The notes beneath the pieces were generated by a model that was given only the letters and a program-made list of their open reading frames with translations, had not been told where the DNA came from and did not search any database. Positions 12,401 through 23,361 of a DNA stretch of 64,000 nucleotides are shown here, piece by piece. The DNA comes from Acestrorhynchus altus. Its lineage: Eukaryota > Chordata > Actinopteri > Characiformes > Acestrorhynchidae. Location of the stretch: positions 14,989,351 through 15,053,350 of the forward strand of contig CM067507.1 of NCBI GenBank assembly GCA_034509495.1, in the 5' to 3' direction. Position 1 is the first letter of the stretch. Every line of letters starts with the position of its first letter. The position numbers were made by a program, and so were the translations under genes.

Positions 12401-15129
12401 CATAAAATAGACATAAAATGTGTAGGGTTAAGCACATGGTGAGTGTGAATTTGTTATTGCTTGTTTTTGACTATACCTGTCTGCATTTCCAAAGGAAGCT
12501 GAGCAGGTCCTGGTTCTCCATCTCCTCTATAACTGTGATGAGAGGAGCACGTAACGAGACTACGCCAATGAGCTCAGGCAAGAAGGGGTGTGGACCCAGT
12601 TGAGACAAGAAGGAAGCAAATCCTAGGAAAGACTGACACTCAGTGGCACTTGCTGAATCTGAGAAAAAGAGAGGATCAAAATAAACAGAGATGATGGATT
12701 CCACTCATGGTTTTGTTTATTCAGAATTAGATTATAACTGAATTAGTAAATGCAGGGTAGACAAAATTAGTTACTTAGTAAGTAATTATTAATTAAACAA
12801 ATTATACTGCATACACAATTCAAGATAAAAATATAGGGCACTTAATCAAAAAGAAGTAGGGGGACTAATCAAAACTGGGATCATCTTTTGAACAACTATA
12901 TATGCCACTGATTTATCATCAAAAGAGGGGTCTTATAATCTGTAAAGAGCAGTGGTTCCCAAATTAAGTCCTGGAAGACCCACAACACACCTCACCGAGC
13001 TAACTAACAAGCACTTTCTAAGTTGAATTATGCAGAGATGGACTGCACATCTGGAGAACCAGGAAAATTCCTAGTGGACCAATATAGGTGAGATCCGCTG
13101 AGAGGATGAAGGGGCCAATTATACACCAATCCATGAAGGCAGCCCCCAACCCCTGCTCAACAAAACAAGATCTAGAGTATTCCTCTAAGTACTGGATGTT
13201 TTGTGCTTTTTATGAGTGACATAAAAGAGAAGAGTCAAAAAAGAAGCCAGGAGGAAAAGCAGCAGGTATTGGTCAAATCATTTTTTTTTTTGTCCCAGTA
13301 CCAAATGATGAGCATTCCAAGGTTAGTATCCCAATACCAAAACAATACTTCTATTAAGGGAAAAAAACATTGAATTTTTAAGAATCTATAAGTATTAAAA
13401 AAAAGTATTATATGAAAGCCAGATACACAGACTTACCATTGAGCACTCTCAGGATGACATTCCTGTTCTCCATGCGGGCTCTATACAGAGACACTGAGCT
13501 GTCAGACTTCAGTGAGTATGAAGACAGGAGAGCAGTTACTCTGTTAAACGTTTCAGGCAGCCGCTGGCGTGGCAGCTCTCTGGGATTTGCCAAAGCTGAG
13601 CCTGTGGCACCAAAGGAGCCTCCATCAACACTGAAGGCCCGATTATCAACCCCTTGTGAGTGCTCAGATTTGTAGGAGGCATGGGGAGGGGATGCACTGC
13701 TGAAGGTGAAATAGCTGGGAGCAGTGTCCAGTGTTATACTTTCTCCCTCCAGAACATTTAGACCCAGAGGAGCTGCAGAAAGAGAGAAATGTAAAGGCAT
13801 ATTAATTGTTAGCAGGGACAAATTGTGCTTGTGTGAAACCCCTGAGCATACGTGGTATTTATTGTACTTTAATGTGCAGTTTCTATATGAATAGTATTTT
13901 AAAACTATGAGAAAACAGAAACAATCACCATCTATTCCATGTGGGATTCTCTTGTTTTTGGCTGTGTGGGTGGGGCTGAGACCGTCTGTGGGCAGCAGGC
14001 ACCTCGCTTTCTCAGGACAGAAATGGAGCAGCAGCAGAATCCCCAAAGTGACCCCAAAACCCATTAGCATCAGCACAGGGACAACAATCACCTCCGTCTC
14101 ATACACACGGATCACTGCGATAACAAAACAGTAGTCAGATCAACTGTCTTTTCATCTTACACACACTGATCAGCCATAACATTAGCACCACCAACCTAAT
14201 ATTGAGTGTGAGCTAGAGGTGCCCATGACCCCAGAGCCTGTTAAACAACTTGTCTTTTCTTGGGCCACTTTTGGTAGTTACTGACCACTGCGCACAAGGA
14301 ACACCCCACAAGGTTTTGGAGATGTTCTGCTTCCAGTTGTCTAGACATAGCAATTTGGTTTGTCAAAGTGGCTCAATTTTTTTAAGTTTAATCAATGTTT
14401 CTGTTTTCATTACATCCCCTTCAAGAACTGACTGTTCACTTGCTGCCAAGTATATCCAACCCCTTGACAGATGCCATCGTAGATGAAAGATAATCAGTGT
14501 TTTTCACTCCACCTGTCAGTGATGCAGTTATGGCTGATTCTCTATAAACTATAAAACCAGACTCTTGGTGAAAATCAGTGGGGTAGATTTGCTTGGGACA
14601 GGGGACCAATGAAAAAGTTCTGTGTTGGCAAAAATCACATCCTACCTCTGCAGAGGTGAGAATTGCAGTGCAGTTGTCAGTGAACAGGGTAGATATTTCT
14701 ACACCCATGGATCATATAATTGGTGCAAATACAGTATATAAATAATGTACAACTTTACAAACAGATTCATGTAGTAGTACTTAATATTACCCTAATCAAA
14801 TCAAATCAAAATGTATTTGTATAGCACTCTTCACAACTGTTTTCACAGAGCAGCTTTACAGAAATCAAGAAATCAAAAGGTTAGCAGATGAACAAAAAGG
14901 ATAATCGATAGATCCCCTATGGAGCAAGCCTTACACCTCAATGTACACCTCAAGAACATTCATGATCTATATACATTCTGTATTGATGTCTGATTGTCCT
15001 CTCTACTGTAAATGATAACACAGAAAAAAAAAGAAAGGACTATGTGTTTTACAGTGACATGGTTTCCTCACCACAGAGTGTGTCTCCTGTCTTGCACGCT
15101 GGATACTGGCTTGCTGTTGCGGATGCCAT
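9402..15129 (-). CDS. styk1: STYK1 (NOK) receptor-like pseudokinase, complete coding region
   Basis: Nine minus-strand coding exons join into one 1383-nt frame (460 aa): 15129-15072, 14114-13929, 13772-13437, 12658-12477, 11803-11726, 11431-11223, 10436-10396, 10245-10149 and 9597-9402 (stop TGA 9404-9402). All acceptors are AG, all donors GT, and every phase matches. The start ATG 15129-15127 lies one base after an acceptor, so a 5' UTR exon must lie further upstream. Protein order: short N-terminus (LCVIRVYETE), one membrane segment (VIVVPVLMLMGFGVTLGILL), a Ser-rich linker, then a kinase fold. Human STYK1 (422 aa) aligns over TLCVI, LLSFLWKCR, HG.I.., LTAKL.GL, KW.APE and the C-terminal RTP..EI...L. 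Catalytic positions are degenerate: beta3 Lys is Arg (NVILRVLNG), HRD is HGN, DFG is GLS. The family is known as a membrane-bound regulator of growth and survival signalling. Lack of catalysis is inferred here. An inverted-repeat fragment occupies an intron. Confidence 0.93.
10396..10436 (-). other. styk1: 41-nt styk1 microexon (kinase subdomain IX)
   Basis: Acceptor ttcctatcag and donor gtatgtcc bracket 41 nt that encode the middle of VWSFGLLLYEMVTLG. The exon supplies 1 nt to the preceding codon and 1 nt to the following one. Without it the frame between exons 11431-11223 and 10245-10149 breaks and the conserved DVWSFG block of kinases is missing. It is too short for ordinary ORF calling. 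Confidence 0.9.
12000..12280. mobile_element. Tc1-family end fragment in styk1 intron
   Basis: Starts with 'caaaagtattgggacacctgc', the end sequence of a common fish Tc1 family, and continues for about 280 bp of non-coding interior. No second end is clear, so it is a truncated copy or MITE. Confidence 0.5.
14163..14539. mobile_element. MITE near the 5' end of styk1
   Basis: The left end actgatcagccataacatta matches, inverted, the right end 'gcagttatggctgatt' with decay. This is a widespread fish DNA-transposon terminus. It lies in styk1 intron 1 (14115-15071). No transposase is left. Confidence 0.6.
14790..14885 (+). repeat. retroelement 3' tail ('tttgtatagcact...cagctttacag')
   Basis: The block tttgtatagcactcttcaca followed by gagcagctttacagaaatca is a recurrent fish retroelement tail, preceded by an (AATCA)n-like run at 14796-14812. 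Only the tail is present, in styk1 intron 1. Confidence 0.45.
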
Positions 15130-15739
15130 CCTGCAGAAGGAATGGCATACATTAGAGGTATGACAATTAGGGTGGTGTGACAGTTTCCTTAAGGCTAGTG
15201 ATGTGGAAAAACAGGATTTGCCTTTGTGTATACATTTCACCCTTAATGTTATCGGCTTTTCTACTTACCTTTTAAATTGGCTCAGTTTAGCCAGTTTAGC
15301 TGTTTCTATCAGAGTCAAGCCCATTTGCTGACTTCCCTGCTCTAACAGACCCCTGAACCTAGCAATTAATTGGTGATTGATTTAGGTGTGTATGAACAGG
15401 AAAAGAACAGAGCTCTGCAGGGATCCAGGACACCAGGACTGGTTAACCCCACCCCTGCATTACAGTAACACAGCAGAGTCGCATATTCATATCATTCTTT
15501 GTTAATTGCTTCAAAGCACTTGTTTCTAGTGGAGCACATTTGTTGTAAAAGTCATGTTTAAAGAGCTTGTCCAGCGTTCACATATGAAAACTTAATCAAC
15601 TCTTTTTACTCAGTAACTGCTTATGGTGGTTCTAGAAAACCACTGGGGATAAATCTGGGCCAAACACCAGTGAATGTCCAGGGAATGGATATTGAGAGAG
15701 TGGACTCATACAAGTATTTGAATGTTCACTTAAACACCA

Positions 15740-15740
<1 letters not shown>

Positions 15741-15801
<61 letters not shown>

Positions 15802-15837
15802 CCTTGTTATATATATTTATATATATATATAAAATAA

Positions 15838-15872
<35 letters not shown>
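15741..15872. repeat. long (TA)n microsatellite
   Basis: Nearly pure TA dinucleotides over most of 130 bp, interrupted once at about 15799-15845. It can extrude cruciforms and is prone to misassembly. Confidence 0.95.
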
Positions 15873-15877
<5 letters not shown>

Positions 15878-17269
15878 TCTTATCTTTGACTTAACTTTGA
15901 GGTCATTTCTAGGTCTCCTGGTTCTTCTGGCAGCCTATAATTAACTCCAAGTAGTTTCATGGTGATTAAATCTTCCTGCTTTTTCTTTTCTGATGACCCT
16001 ATCTACACATTTCCTTACCATGCTGTTAATCATTATTCTAATGCCTAGATTGATAATGGTCAGGAAAAGAGTCTAAATCATAATAATATCCTGTTATATA
16101 TAATGGCCTACAAATCTGAGTCCTGTGCTATGGCTAAAACTAAAGATGAAGCAAAAATATATCAAATAAAGTCCCAGTTAATATTAAAATACCAACCAAA
16201 CAACACTGAATGTGATACACATGTATAGAAACAATAATAACACAAAGCTACTAGAAGCTTGTTGTACAATGAGCCTGAAAACTGGATCTCTGAATTCTGT
16301 ATCCAGTACTGAACTCAAGTTTGACTGTCAGTCCATGATTCCATATATCTTGTACTACAGGGCTCAAACGTCTCCATCACAAAAGCACTAATCTAGATAA
16401 TAGCTGTCTGAGTGAGGCTGGCTGTGGTAGCCAGGCTGTGTCTGTCCTCTCACCCTTTCAGGATCAGTTTACAGAGGAGAGAATACAGCACCAGAGTGAA
16501 AGCAATCTTGGTCATGGAGTGCCAAGTTCCTGCACAGTGTGGTGCTCATCCTGCTCAACCACACCAGACTCCACTCTAGGTCTGGTAGAGCAGAGAAATC
16601 AGTTAACTGTGCAGATCACTGGCACTACACAATGTGAAGTACATACTCTTGCCATTCACAACATAAGCCCTGATAAAAGGTGACAAAATGCAGATGAGTT
16701 CAGGTGAAAGAACCCAGTGTGATGGATTATGAAGTAACATTATAAACAGTACCAGTGAAAGTTCTGGATGAGCTGAATTGTGTTTTTCTTAATCATAGAT
16801 ATTTTAATGTTTAGCTGAAATGCTTGAACATTGTTTCAACCCCCATAAAAATTAAGATGCTACAACTGGGTCTGTGAATGATGCAACAGAAATAAAATAA
16901 AATAAAAAAAATAGTACACTCAAAGAATCCTTTGCATGAATAAAGGCTTCATTGCACTGCATATGCTGCAGATGGTTCTATACAAAAACTTTTTGAAAAG
17001 GGTTCTTTATGGCACCAAAAATGGTTCTAGTATCGTTACAATGTCAAACTTGTACTAATATTAAGTCATAGGTGGTGCCATATAGGACCCTCTACAACAT
17101 ATTTTCCATCAATCTGAAGAACCTTTATTGGCGCAAAGGATTCCTTGAGTGTTCACGGTTATATATAGAACATTTATCTTTACTGAGGAACCCTTCAAGA
17201 ACCCTAATTGTTAGGCATGTATCTACTTTACTATGAAGCTTCTTTATGGAAGCAAAAATGGTTCTTATC
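15873..17269. other. intergenic stretch upstream of styk1
   Basis: No gene recognised. The block 16430-16680 is less AT-rich and could hold a styk1 5' UTR exon, because a UTR exon must exist upstream of 15130, but no splice site decides it. The segment 16960-17280 repeats the theme 'aagaacc/ggttctt' (for example 'aagggttctttatggcacc' and 'atggttcttatcaggggttc'), probably an old palindromic MITE. Confidence 0.4.
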
Positions 17270-17560
17270 AGGGGTTCTTAATTCTGTTCCTGGAGTAGGA
17301 ATTGAACCCAATTCAACATCTTTGGATATCTAAAAATGGCTGTGCACTGATGCTCCCCATCAAATTGTTGGAGCTTGGGAGGTTCTGCAAAGAAAGAATG
17401 GGAGAAACTTTCCAAAAACAGGTGTGCCAAGCTTGCAGAATCATACTCAAAAATGCCTGAGGCTGTAATTTCTGCTAAAGGTGCTTCAACAAAGTATTGA
17501 GTAAAGGCTGTGAATATGTGTACATGTAATATTTTGTATTTTATTTGTAGCAAATTTACA
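17270..17560 (-). mobile_element. Tc1-type fragment
   Basis: Carries the same block as 7850-8020 in the opposite orientation: gcttgggaggttctgcaaag, then ttccaaaaacaggtgtgcca. One end of a deleted element. Confidence 0.65.
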
Positions 17561-17836
17561 AAGATTTCAAGTGAGCTTTCTCACTTCAGCTCAGTCATTC
17601 TGAGGTATTGAGTGTAGAACTATGAGGGAAATAATTAATTGAATTCATTTTGAAATATGAATTGTAACATAAAATGTGCAAAAACTGAAGCACACTGAAT
17701 ACCTTCTGGATGTACTGTATGTTAAACATCTTCAAATATACTGGAAAAACATCTCAGGTGGGTCATGAAGCTTAAGGCACTCTGACAGAATGACAGAATG
17801 GCAAGAGTGTGTAAAACCACATACTGTAGGTATATA

Positions 17837-19015
17837 CAGTGGGGCAAAAAAGTATTCAGTCAACCACTGATTGTACAAGTTCTCCTACTTAGAAAGATGA
17901 GAGAGGTCTGTAATAATCAGATACACTTCAACTATGAGAGACAAAATGAGGACAAAAATCAAGGAAATCACATTGTAGGATTTTTAAATAATTTATTTGT
18001 AAATTATGGTGGAAAATAAGTATTTAGTCACCCATAAACAAGCAAGATTTCTGTTTCTCACAGACCTGTAACTTCTTTAAGAAGCTCTTCTGTCCTCCAC
18101 TCGTTACCTGTAATAATGGCACCTGTTTGACCTCATTATCTGTATAAAAGCCAAACCCAACCATGGCCAAAACCAAAGAGCTGTCCAACAACACCAGGAA
18201 GAAAATTGTAGACCTGCACCAGGCTGAGAAGAGTGAATCTACAATAGGCAAGCAGGTTGGTGTGAATAAATCTACTGTGGGAGCAACTGTAATAAAATGA
18301 AAGACATACAAGACCATTGATAAACTCCCTCGATCTGGGGCCCCATGTAAGATCTCAGCTCATGGGGTCAAAATGATCATGAAAACAGTGAGCAAAAAAA
18401 AAATGACTGATCCATGTTACGGGAAGAATCAACGGGACCATGTATCGCGAGATTTTAAGCCAAAACCTCTTTCCATCAGTGAAAACACTGAATATGGAAC
18501 CCGGCTGGGTCTTCCAGCATGACAATGATCCCAAACACATCACTCGGGCAACGAAGGAGTGGCTCTGTAAAAAGCAAGGTCCTGGAGTGGCCTAGACAGT
18601 CTTCAGAACTCAACCCCATAGAAAGGTTGTGGAGGGAGATGAAAGACTGTGTTTCCCAGCGACAGCCCTTAACATCAGTGTTCTAGAGGAGATCTGCATG
18701 GAGGAATGGCCCAAAATACCAGCTACAGTGTGTGCAAACCTGGTGAAGATTTACAGGAAATGTTCTGACTTCTGCCAAACAAAGGTTACGTTACAAAGTA
18801 TTAAGTTTAACTTTTGTTATTGAATAAATACTTATTTTCCACCATAATTTACAAAAAAAATCTTTAAAAATCTTACCATGTGATTTCCTGGATATTTTTT
18901 TCTCATTTTGTCTCTCATAGTTGAAGTGTAGCTGATTATTACAGACCTCTGTCATCTTTGTAAGTAGGAGAACTTGCACAATCAGTGGCTGACTAAACAC
19001 TCTTTTGCTGCACTG
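17837..19015 (+). mobile_element. Tc1/mariner element with about 185-bp terminal inverted repeats
   Basis: Flanked by TA on both sides (17835-17836 and 19016-19017). Left end cagtggggcaaaaaagtatt; right end is the inverted form of cagtgcagcaaaagagtgtt. The inverted similarity runs through 17837-18021 and 18831-19015, including cactgattgt and ttgtaaattatggtggaaaa. The interior carries remnants of a plus-strand transposase: an N-terminal HTH region at 18160-18360 (ATG near 18164), and a block with 'catgacaatgatcccaaacacatc' at about 18518, the second catalytic Asp region. The first catalytic block is deleted and stops are frequent, so the copy is non-autonomous. Confidence 0.85.
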
Positions 19016-19544
19016 TACTTTGATGAATTGTCATGTGCTTTTATTCTTGTTGAATAATTGCTTATGTTATTGCATTGTTTTAACATCTTTCTTTTCATTC
19101 CACAAAAGTACAAATAAAGATGTACTCTTCTACCATATCAATAGGCAAGTCCAAGCATTTCACTTGACCTGAAGACGTGACGGTTAGGGTAACATGAGCT
19201 TGACTTGTAAGGTAACCAAGTGTGTAATGGAGCCTAGAAATTCTTATACAATTCTGTTGTAGTGCTGCTTTCGTTCCAGGAAAAAGACACGAGACACGTT
19301 TCAAATTGCCTGCATCAGGACAAGATGCGAAGACACAAATGCAACACTTCGCCTCATTTCCTGTGTCTGATTCCTTCTGTTCACCTGTACAAATGTACAA
19401 AAGAAAAGCCCCTGCAACTGTCTGCTGAACACACTTATTTATCCTCACAATAATAGACACACCCTGGTTCAGGGACTAGAATTACAACAAAGCTGCAAAT
19501 CTGTTCCATTTTCCCCCTAAGAAAATCTACACACAATACCCCAC

Positions 19545-19815
19545 AATGACAAAGTGAGAAGTTTGTTTTAAATCTCAGCAAATGTATTAAAAATAAAACA
19601 CAAATATATAACATTCATAAGTATTCACAGCCTTTGCTTAAAATGTTGCTGAAGCACCTTTTGGCAGCAATTACAGCCTCAGGTCTTTTTGAGTATGATG
19701 CTGCAAGCTTGGATGAATTTAATTCATGTTGTTTGCTGTTATCCATGTTAAATATTGTAACAACAAAATGTGCAAAAATGAAGTGCCGCAAATACTTTCT
19801 GGATGCACTGTAAAT
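19545..19815 (-). mobile_element. Tc1-type fragment
   Basis: Shares 'cagcctttgcttaaaatgttgctgaagcacc' and the following 'ggcagcaattacagcctca' with 7848-7900. Only one end survives. Confidence 0.6.
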
Positions 19816-20908
19816 GAAATATTTACTCTGTGAATGAAAAAAAAACCCAACAGGCTGATCATGTCCTCTTTGCTGCTTCAAACACACAAGGAACAGTTGT
19901 GGTCATTTCCCGTTTGTTGTTGAGCCTGTCAGTCTGCATTTTTCTTTACCCAAGAAATGCAGTGACACCTCACATACAGGGTTACTGGTGCATAAGGAAA
20001 ACAAACAAACAAATTGTCGTTTCTTAAATGCAGTGACATATGCTGTCTTGGGCCCTTACATGGCTGATACAGTTTGGGGACATGATTGAAAAGGAACAGC
20101 GAAAGTCAAACAAGTCAAGAAAGTAGGTTTTGGTACCTTAAAAAGTGCTAAGTTGTGCAAATACTTGCAAATATATTTACTCATCATATTGTTGCTCTCA
20201 CACAAAAACTTTGTTACTCCAAAAAAGGCCAACTGTACAGGACAAGGAAACACATTCTGAAATTTTGACGGAAAAAGATTTTACACTTTAAAGTTTGGAG
20301 GTAAACAGAATAACTTTAGTCAGGAATCCCAGTAGCTGTACAGTTTAGAAGATAAGGTTTAAAAAAATGTGTGTTTAGAATTTATTGCAAATTAGCAAAT
20401 GAGATTTATTTACCAAAGTTTTGGCAAGTAATGCAGTTCAAGTCTAGACCTTTCTTTCATTCTGTACATGTCTGAGTCCCAGTGCTCTTCAATATTTAAC
20501 ACACTCTGTGTCACTGTAGACACTTGAAAAATGAAAGTGTTAAAAAAAATGTTTTATTTTAAACCAGTGTAGAACCGTCCTTTTAGACACAACCACTGTT
20601 GTATTATTTATTATAAAAACTAGCATTAGTACACACTTCCTATTAACACAAGTGTTGTTCTACTTAAACAATCTGAAGTTTGCTCTGAATTTTAACACAA
20701 AGATATGTTGTAATTAGTCGTTCACATAGTTACAGAAGGTGCTGTGTTCTTGCAGTGTTATGAAAACAAATATGCTCTTAACACCTCATTGATGAGCACA
20801 TACATGCATACTTCGCTCACCTTAGAACATGTACTTAAGTCTCACCTGCTTTGCTTGTGTGGATGTGGTCACTTCCCAGTCTCACAGCTTCTCCAGCCTC
20901 AGTCAGCC
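19816..20908. other. intergenic sequence left of the tandem duplication
   Basis: AT-rich, no splice-supported exon and no recognisable protein. It ends at 20908, the left breakpoint of the duplication. Confidence 0.4.
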
Positions 20909-20996
20909 TCCTTCATTCAGCATGTGGCTCTGACTTTAATCCCTCTTTCAGTCTGACAGGGTTTCTCACACACTACACCAATCTATATATTCTCTT

Positions 20997-21480
20997 CTGT
21001 CTCTTCCTCTCACACACCTTCATTAGTAAGTTAGCCCCACCCTCTCCACTTGCCAACTTAAGCAGCTCAAGACATGGTGAATTATTAACAATTTCTGTTC
21101 GTCTTCATGACCATAAAATGGGCATCACCTTTTCACGTCTCTTTCTCTCTCAATGCTACAGGTTCTCAGGTGCTCCTTGGTGCACGTTCCCCTCCAAACA
21201 TCAGTGTGACCTCCTCTCTTCTCCCTCCAGCTGCCAAACCCTGTAACCTTGATTTGGTCGTCTTGGTTCCAGGATAAGACCCTCCCCTGGATCCTGTGTG
21301 TCTATTGTCCTGTAAAACTGGTCCCTCCACCTTTTGTTCAGTTCCATATTTTTTTTAGCATATCTCAAATTCCTATTCTCTCTGCTGCTTCTGTCTACGT
21401 GTCCTACTCTGACCAAACCCAAACTGGAATTTCCAGCTTTCTAAACCTAGAATGGCAAAGATCTGCCTGACTTCCCTTCA
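20997..21480 (-). other. unassigned segment at the start of unit A (copied at 37500-37980)
   Basis: A minus-strand open frame (21422-21201) contains NMELNKRWRDQFYRTIDTQD. The unit B copy (37868-37635) keeps NMELNRRWRDQFYRTIDTQD and then shifts frame. I do not recognise the peptide, no splice sites fix an exon, and similarity between copies is expected from the duplication itself. It could be a repeat or a lost terminal exon. Confidence 0.25.
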
Positions 21481-21667
21481 ATCACTGTCAACAGAGTAAA
21501 CAGTCTATTGCTTTATTTCATTACTTTAATTAATCCAACAGAGCAAACAAAGTGATCTGACTGAAGTATGGCTTAAGGTGTATTTGAATTGCATTTAAAA
21601 CTCAAATCTCAAAACTCAAATCTAGCATGTAAATAAGACTGATTGCATGTGCATACATTAATAGACT

Positions 21668-21673
21668 TTTATT
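21668..21673 (-). terminator. gstk1: polyadenylation signal of gstk1 copy A
   Basis: Reads AATAAA on the minus strand, about 37 nt after the stop codon. The equivalent in unit B is at 40380-40375. Confidence 0.7.
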
Positions 21674-21709
21674 TAAAAAGACATTACTGTGTAGAGCAGA
21701 AAAGGCTTT

Positions 21710-23325
21710 TCACATTTTAGCCATGGGTTTGTCAGGTTGAGGTCCCAGCCACTTTTCTCCTGAAACAAAAATGCCAACAATCATCCAACAAATTCTTTAA
21801 ATGTGTCAAATACATAAATGTAAAAATGTGGACACTCCTAGTTGGTGGGTTTGACTAATCCAGACACTATTGCCTCCAGGTGGATGACCCCACTCTCCAG
21901 ACAACAACTGGCTTTAGAATCAGCCTCTCGGCTGAACTCAGCTGTGATTTATTGGATACATCTTTTAAAGCAAGTGATTTTAAGCCCCTTTAAAGAAAAC
22001 ATATTTATTAAGAAAAATATATGGGCATATTTCTTTACTTGTGAGATGTGTTTAAAATGTTTTGTTTAATTTTAAAATGTATTTCCTTCAGTTAGTAACA
22101 ATCACAGTTAAGAGAATTTGTATCTTTTTTGATCATAGAGAAGAACTCAGGAAACTGATGTTGAGTCCCAAAGGTCACCAAATACAATGCGTAGGTTGGA
22201 GTTGTGTAAACATACCACTGGACTCTAGGCAGTAGAAACTAGAACATTTGTAGAGTGAATCACATTTCATCATCTGGCTGAGTGCAGATTCTGGTTTGGT
22301 TTGGTGGATATTAGAAGAGCACCTGACATGGTGCCAACCATAAAGTTTGGAAGCGTGAGAGGATATGGTGGTATGGGGCTGTTTAGATCCAATAATGGAA
22401 AAATCTGTGGTTGTACTGTGAGGACTATCTTTGCACTTTAGAAGATGCTGTTATAGCATTACAATACTGCTGTGGGCAAAACCAAATCAAAATGTTTCGC
22501 TGAGATTGATGTGTCAGAACCCGAACTCAACCTGATCCAACATGGACTGTGAGCCAGGCTTCATCTAACAAGCCAACTATAATTGCCTGACATCACTAAT
22601 GCTTTGTAGCTGAACAGAAGCAAACTTCCCCTTCTGTGTTAATGTTCATAGTTATAGAATGAGATGTTCAACAAGCGTGGATGTGATGCACCAACAGTTA
22701 AACCTTGGCCATATAGTGTAAGCACATGACCAAATACAACAAATTTAAGTGCACATTTACCTATGCAGTGAGCCATGAGCTCAAACCTGTCCGAGCCAAA
22801 GAACACTTCCTTTCAAGTCTACATGACACACAGTTAGAGGGAAGCCGAATGCCTGCAAACAATCAAGCACAGTTTGAAAACACAGTCTAGCAGTGATCAA
22901 TTATTAAAAGATTTCTCAATAGATAAAGGATGTTAACCATGTGCTTCATTGCATCGTTGGTGTTTTGCTTCAGTTTGTCCTTGATTAGCTGGGATTTGGC
23001 CAGTTTGAGGAGTTCTTCCACCTCACTGGCTGACAGACCAGCCTTTAGTCCTGCCTTAAAAGAAAACACAGAATTGCACAGTGTAAGTGTATTTTTAGAC
23101 CCTACTAAAGGGCAAAACAGCCCAGTGTCAGTATAGTCACAAAGGTGAGATTGGTAGAGCAGTATCTAACTACCTCAGAGAACTGACAACAAAAAACAGC
23201 CTGAAAATTTGCTGTCAAACTTGGGAATGTGGGGTGGGATGTTCTCATGATCAATCAGTCATGACCTCATTATCAGCTTACCACCTATCCTTTCTTGAAT
23301 TGGGTGTTTTAAAATTTTTGACTGG

Positions 23326-23361
<36 letters not shown>

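Noticed and set aside
13408..14115. 235-codon minus ORF as a single exon
   Set aside because: It is two styk1 exons (14114-13929 and 13772-13437) with the intron between them read through; the splice sites and phases are clear.
19095..19460. 121-codon minus ORF rich in Cys
   Set aside because: No recognised domain, no splice sites, located in repeat-dense intergenic DNA; chance length is plausible.
23041..23060. Acceptor at 23051 for gstk1 exon 5 (starting gactaaagg) to match the phase of exon 4 in copy A
   Set aside because: Copy B exon 4 ends in phase 0 and the human alignment (ITEPQSILAAAEKAGMSA) has exactly the length given by an acceptor at 23055; the phase problem is better explained by one extra base at the end of exon 4 in copy A.
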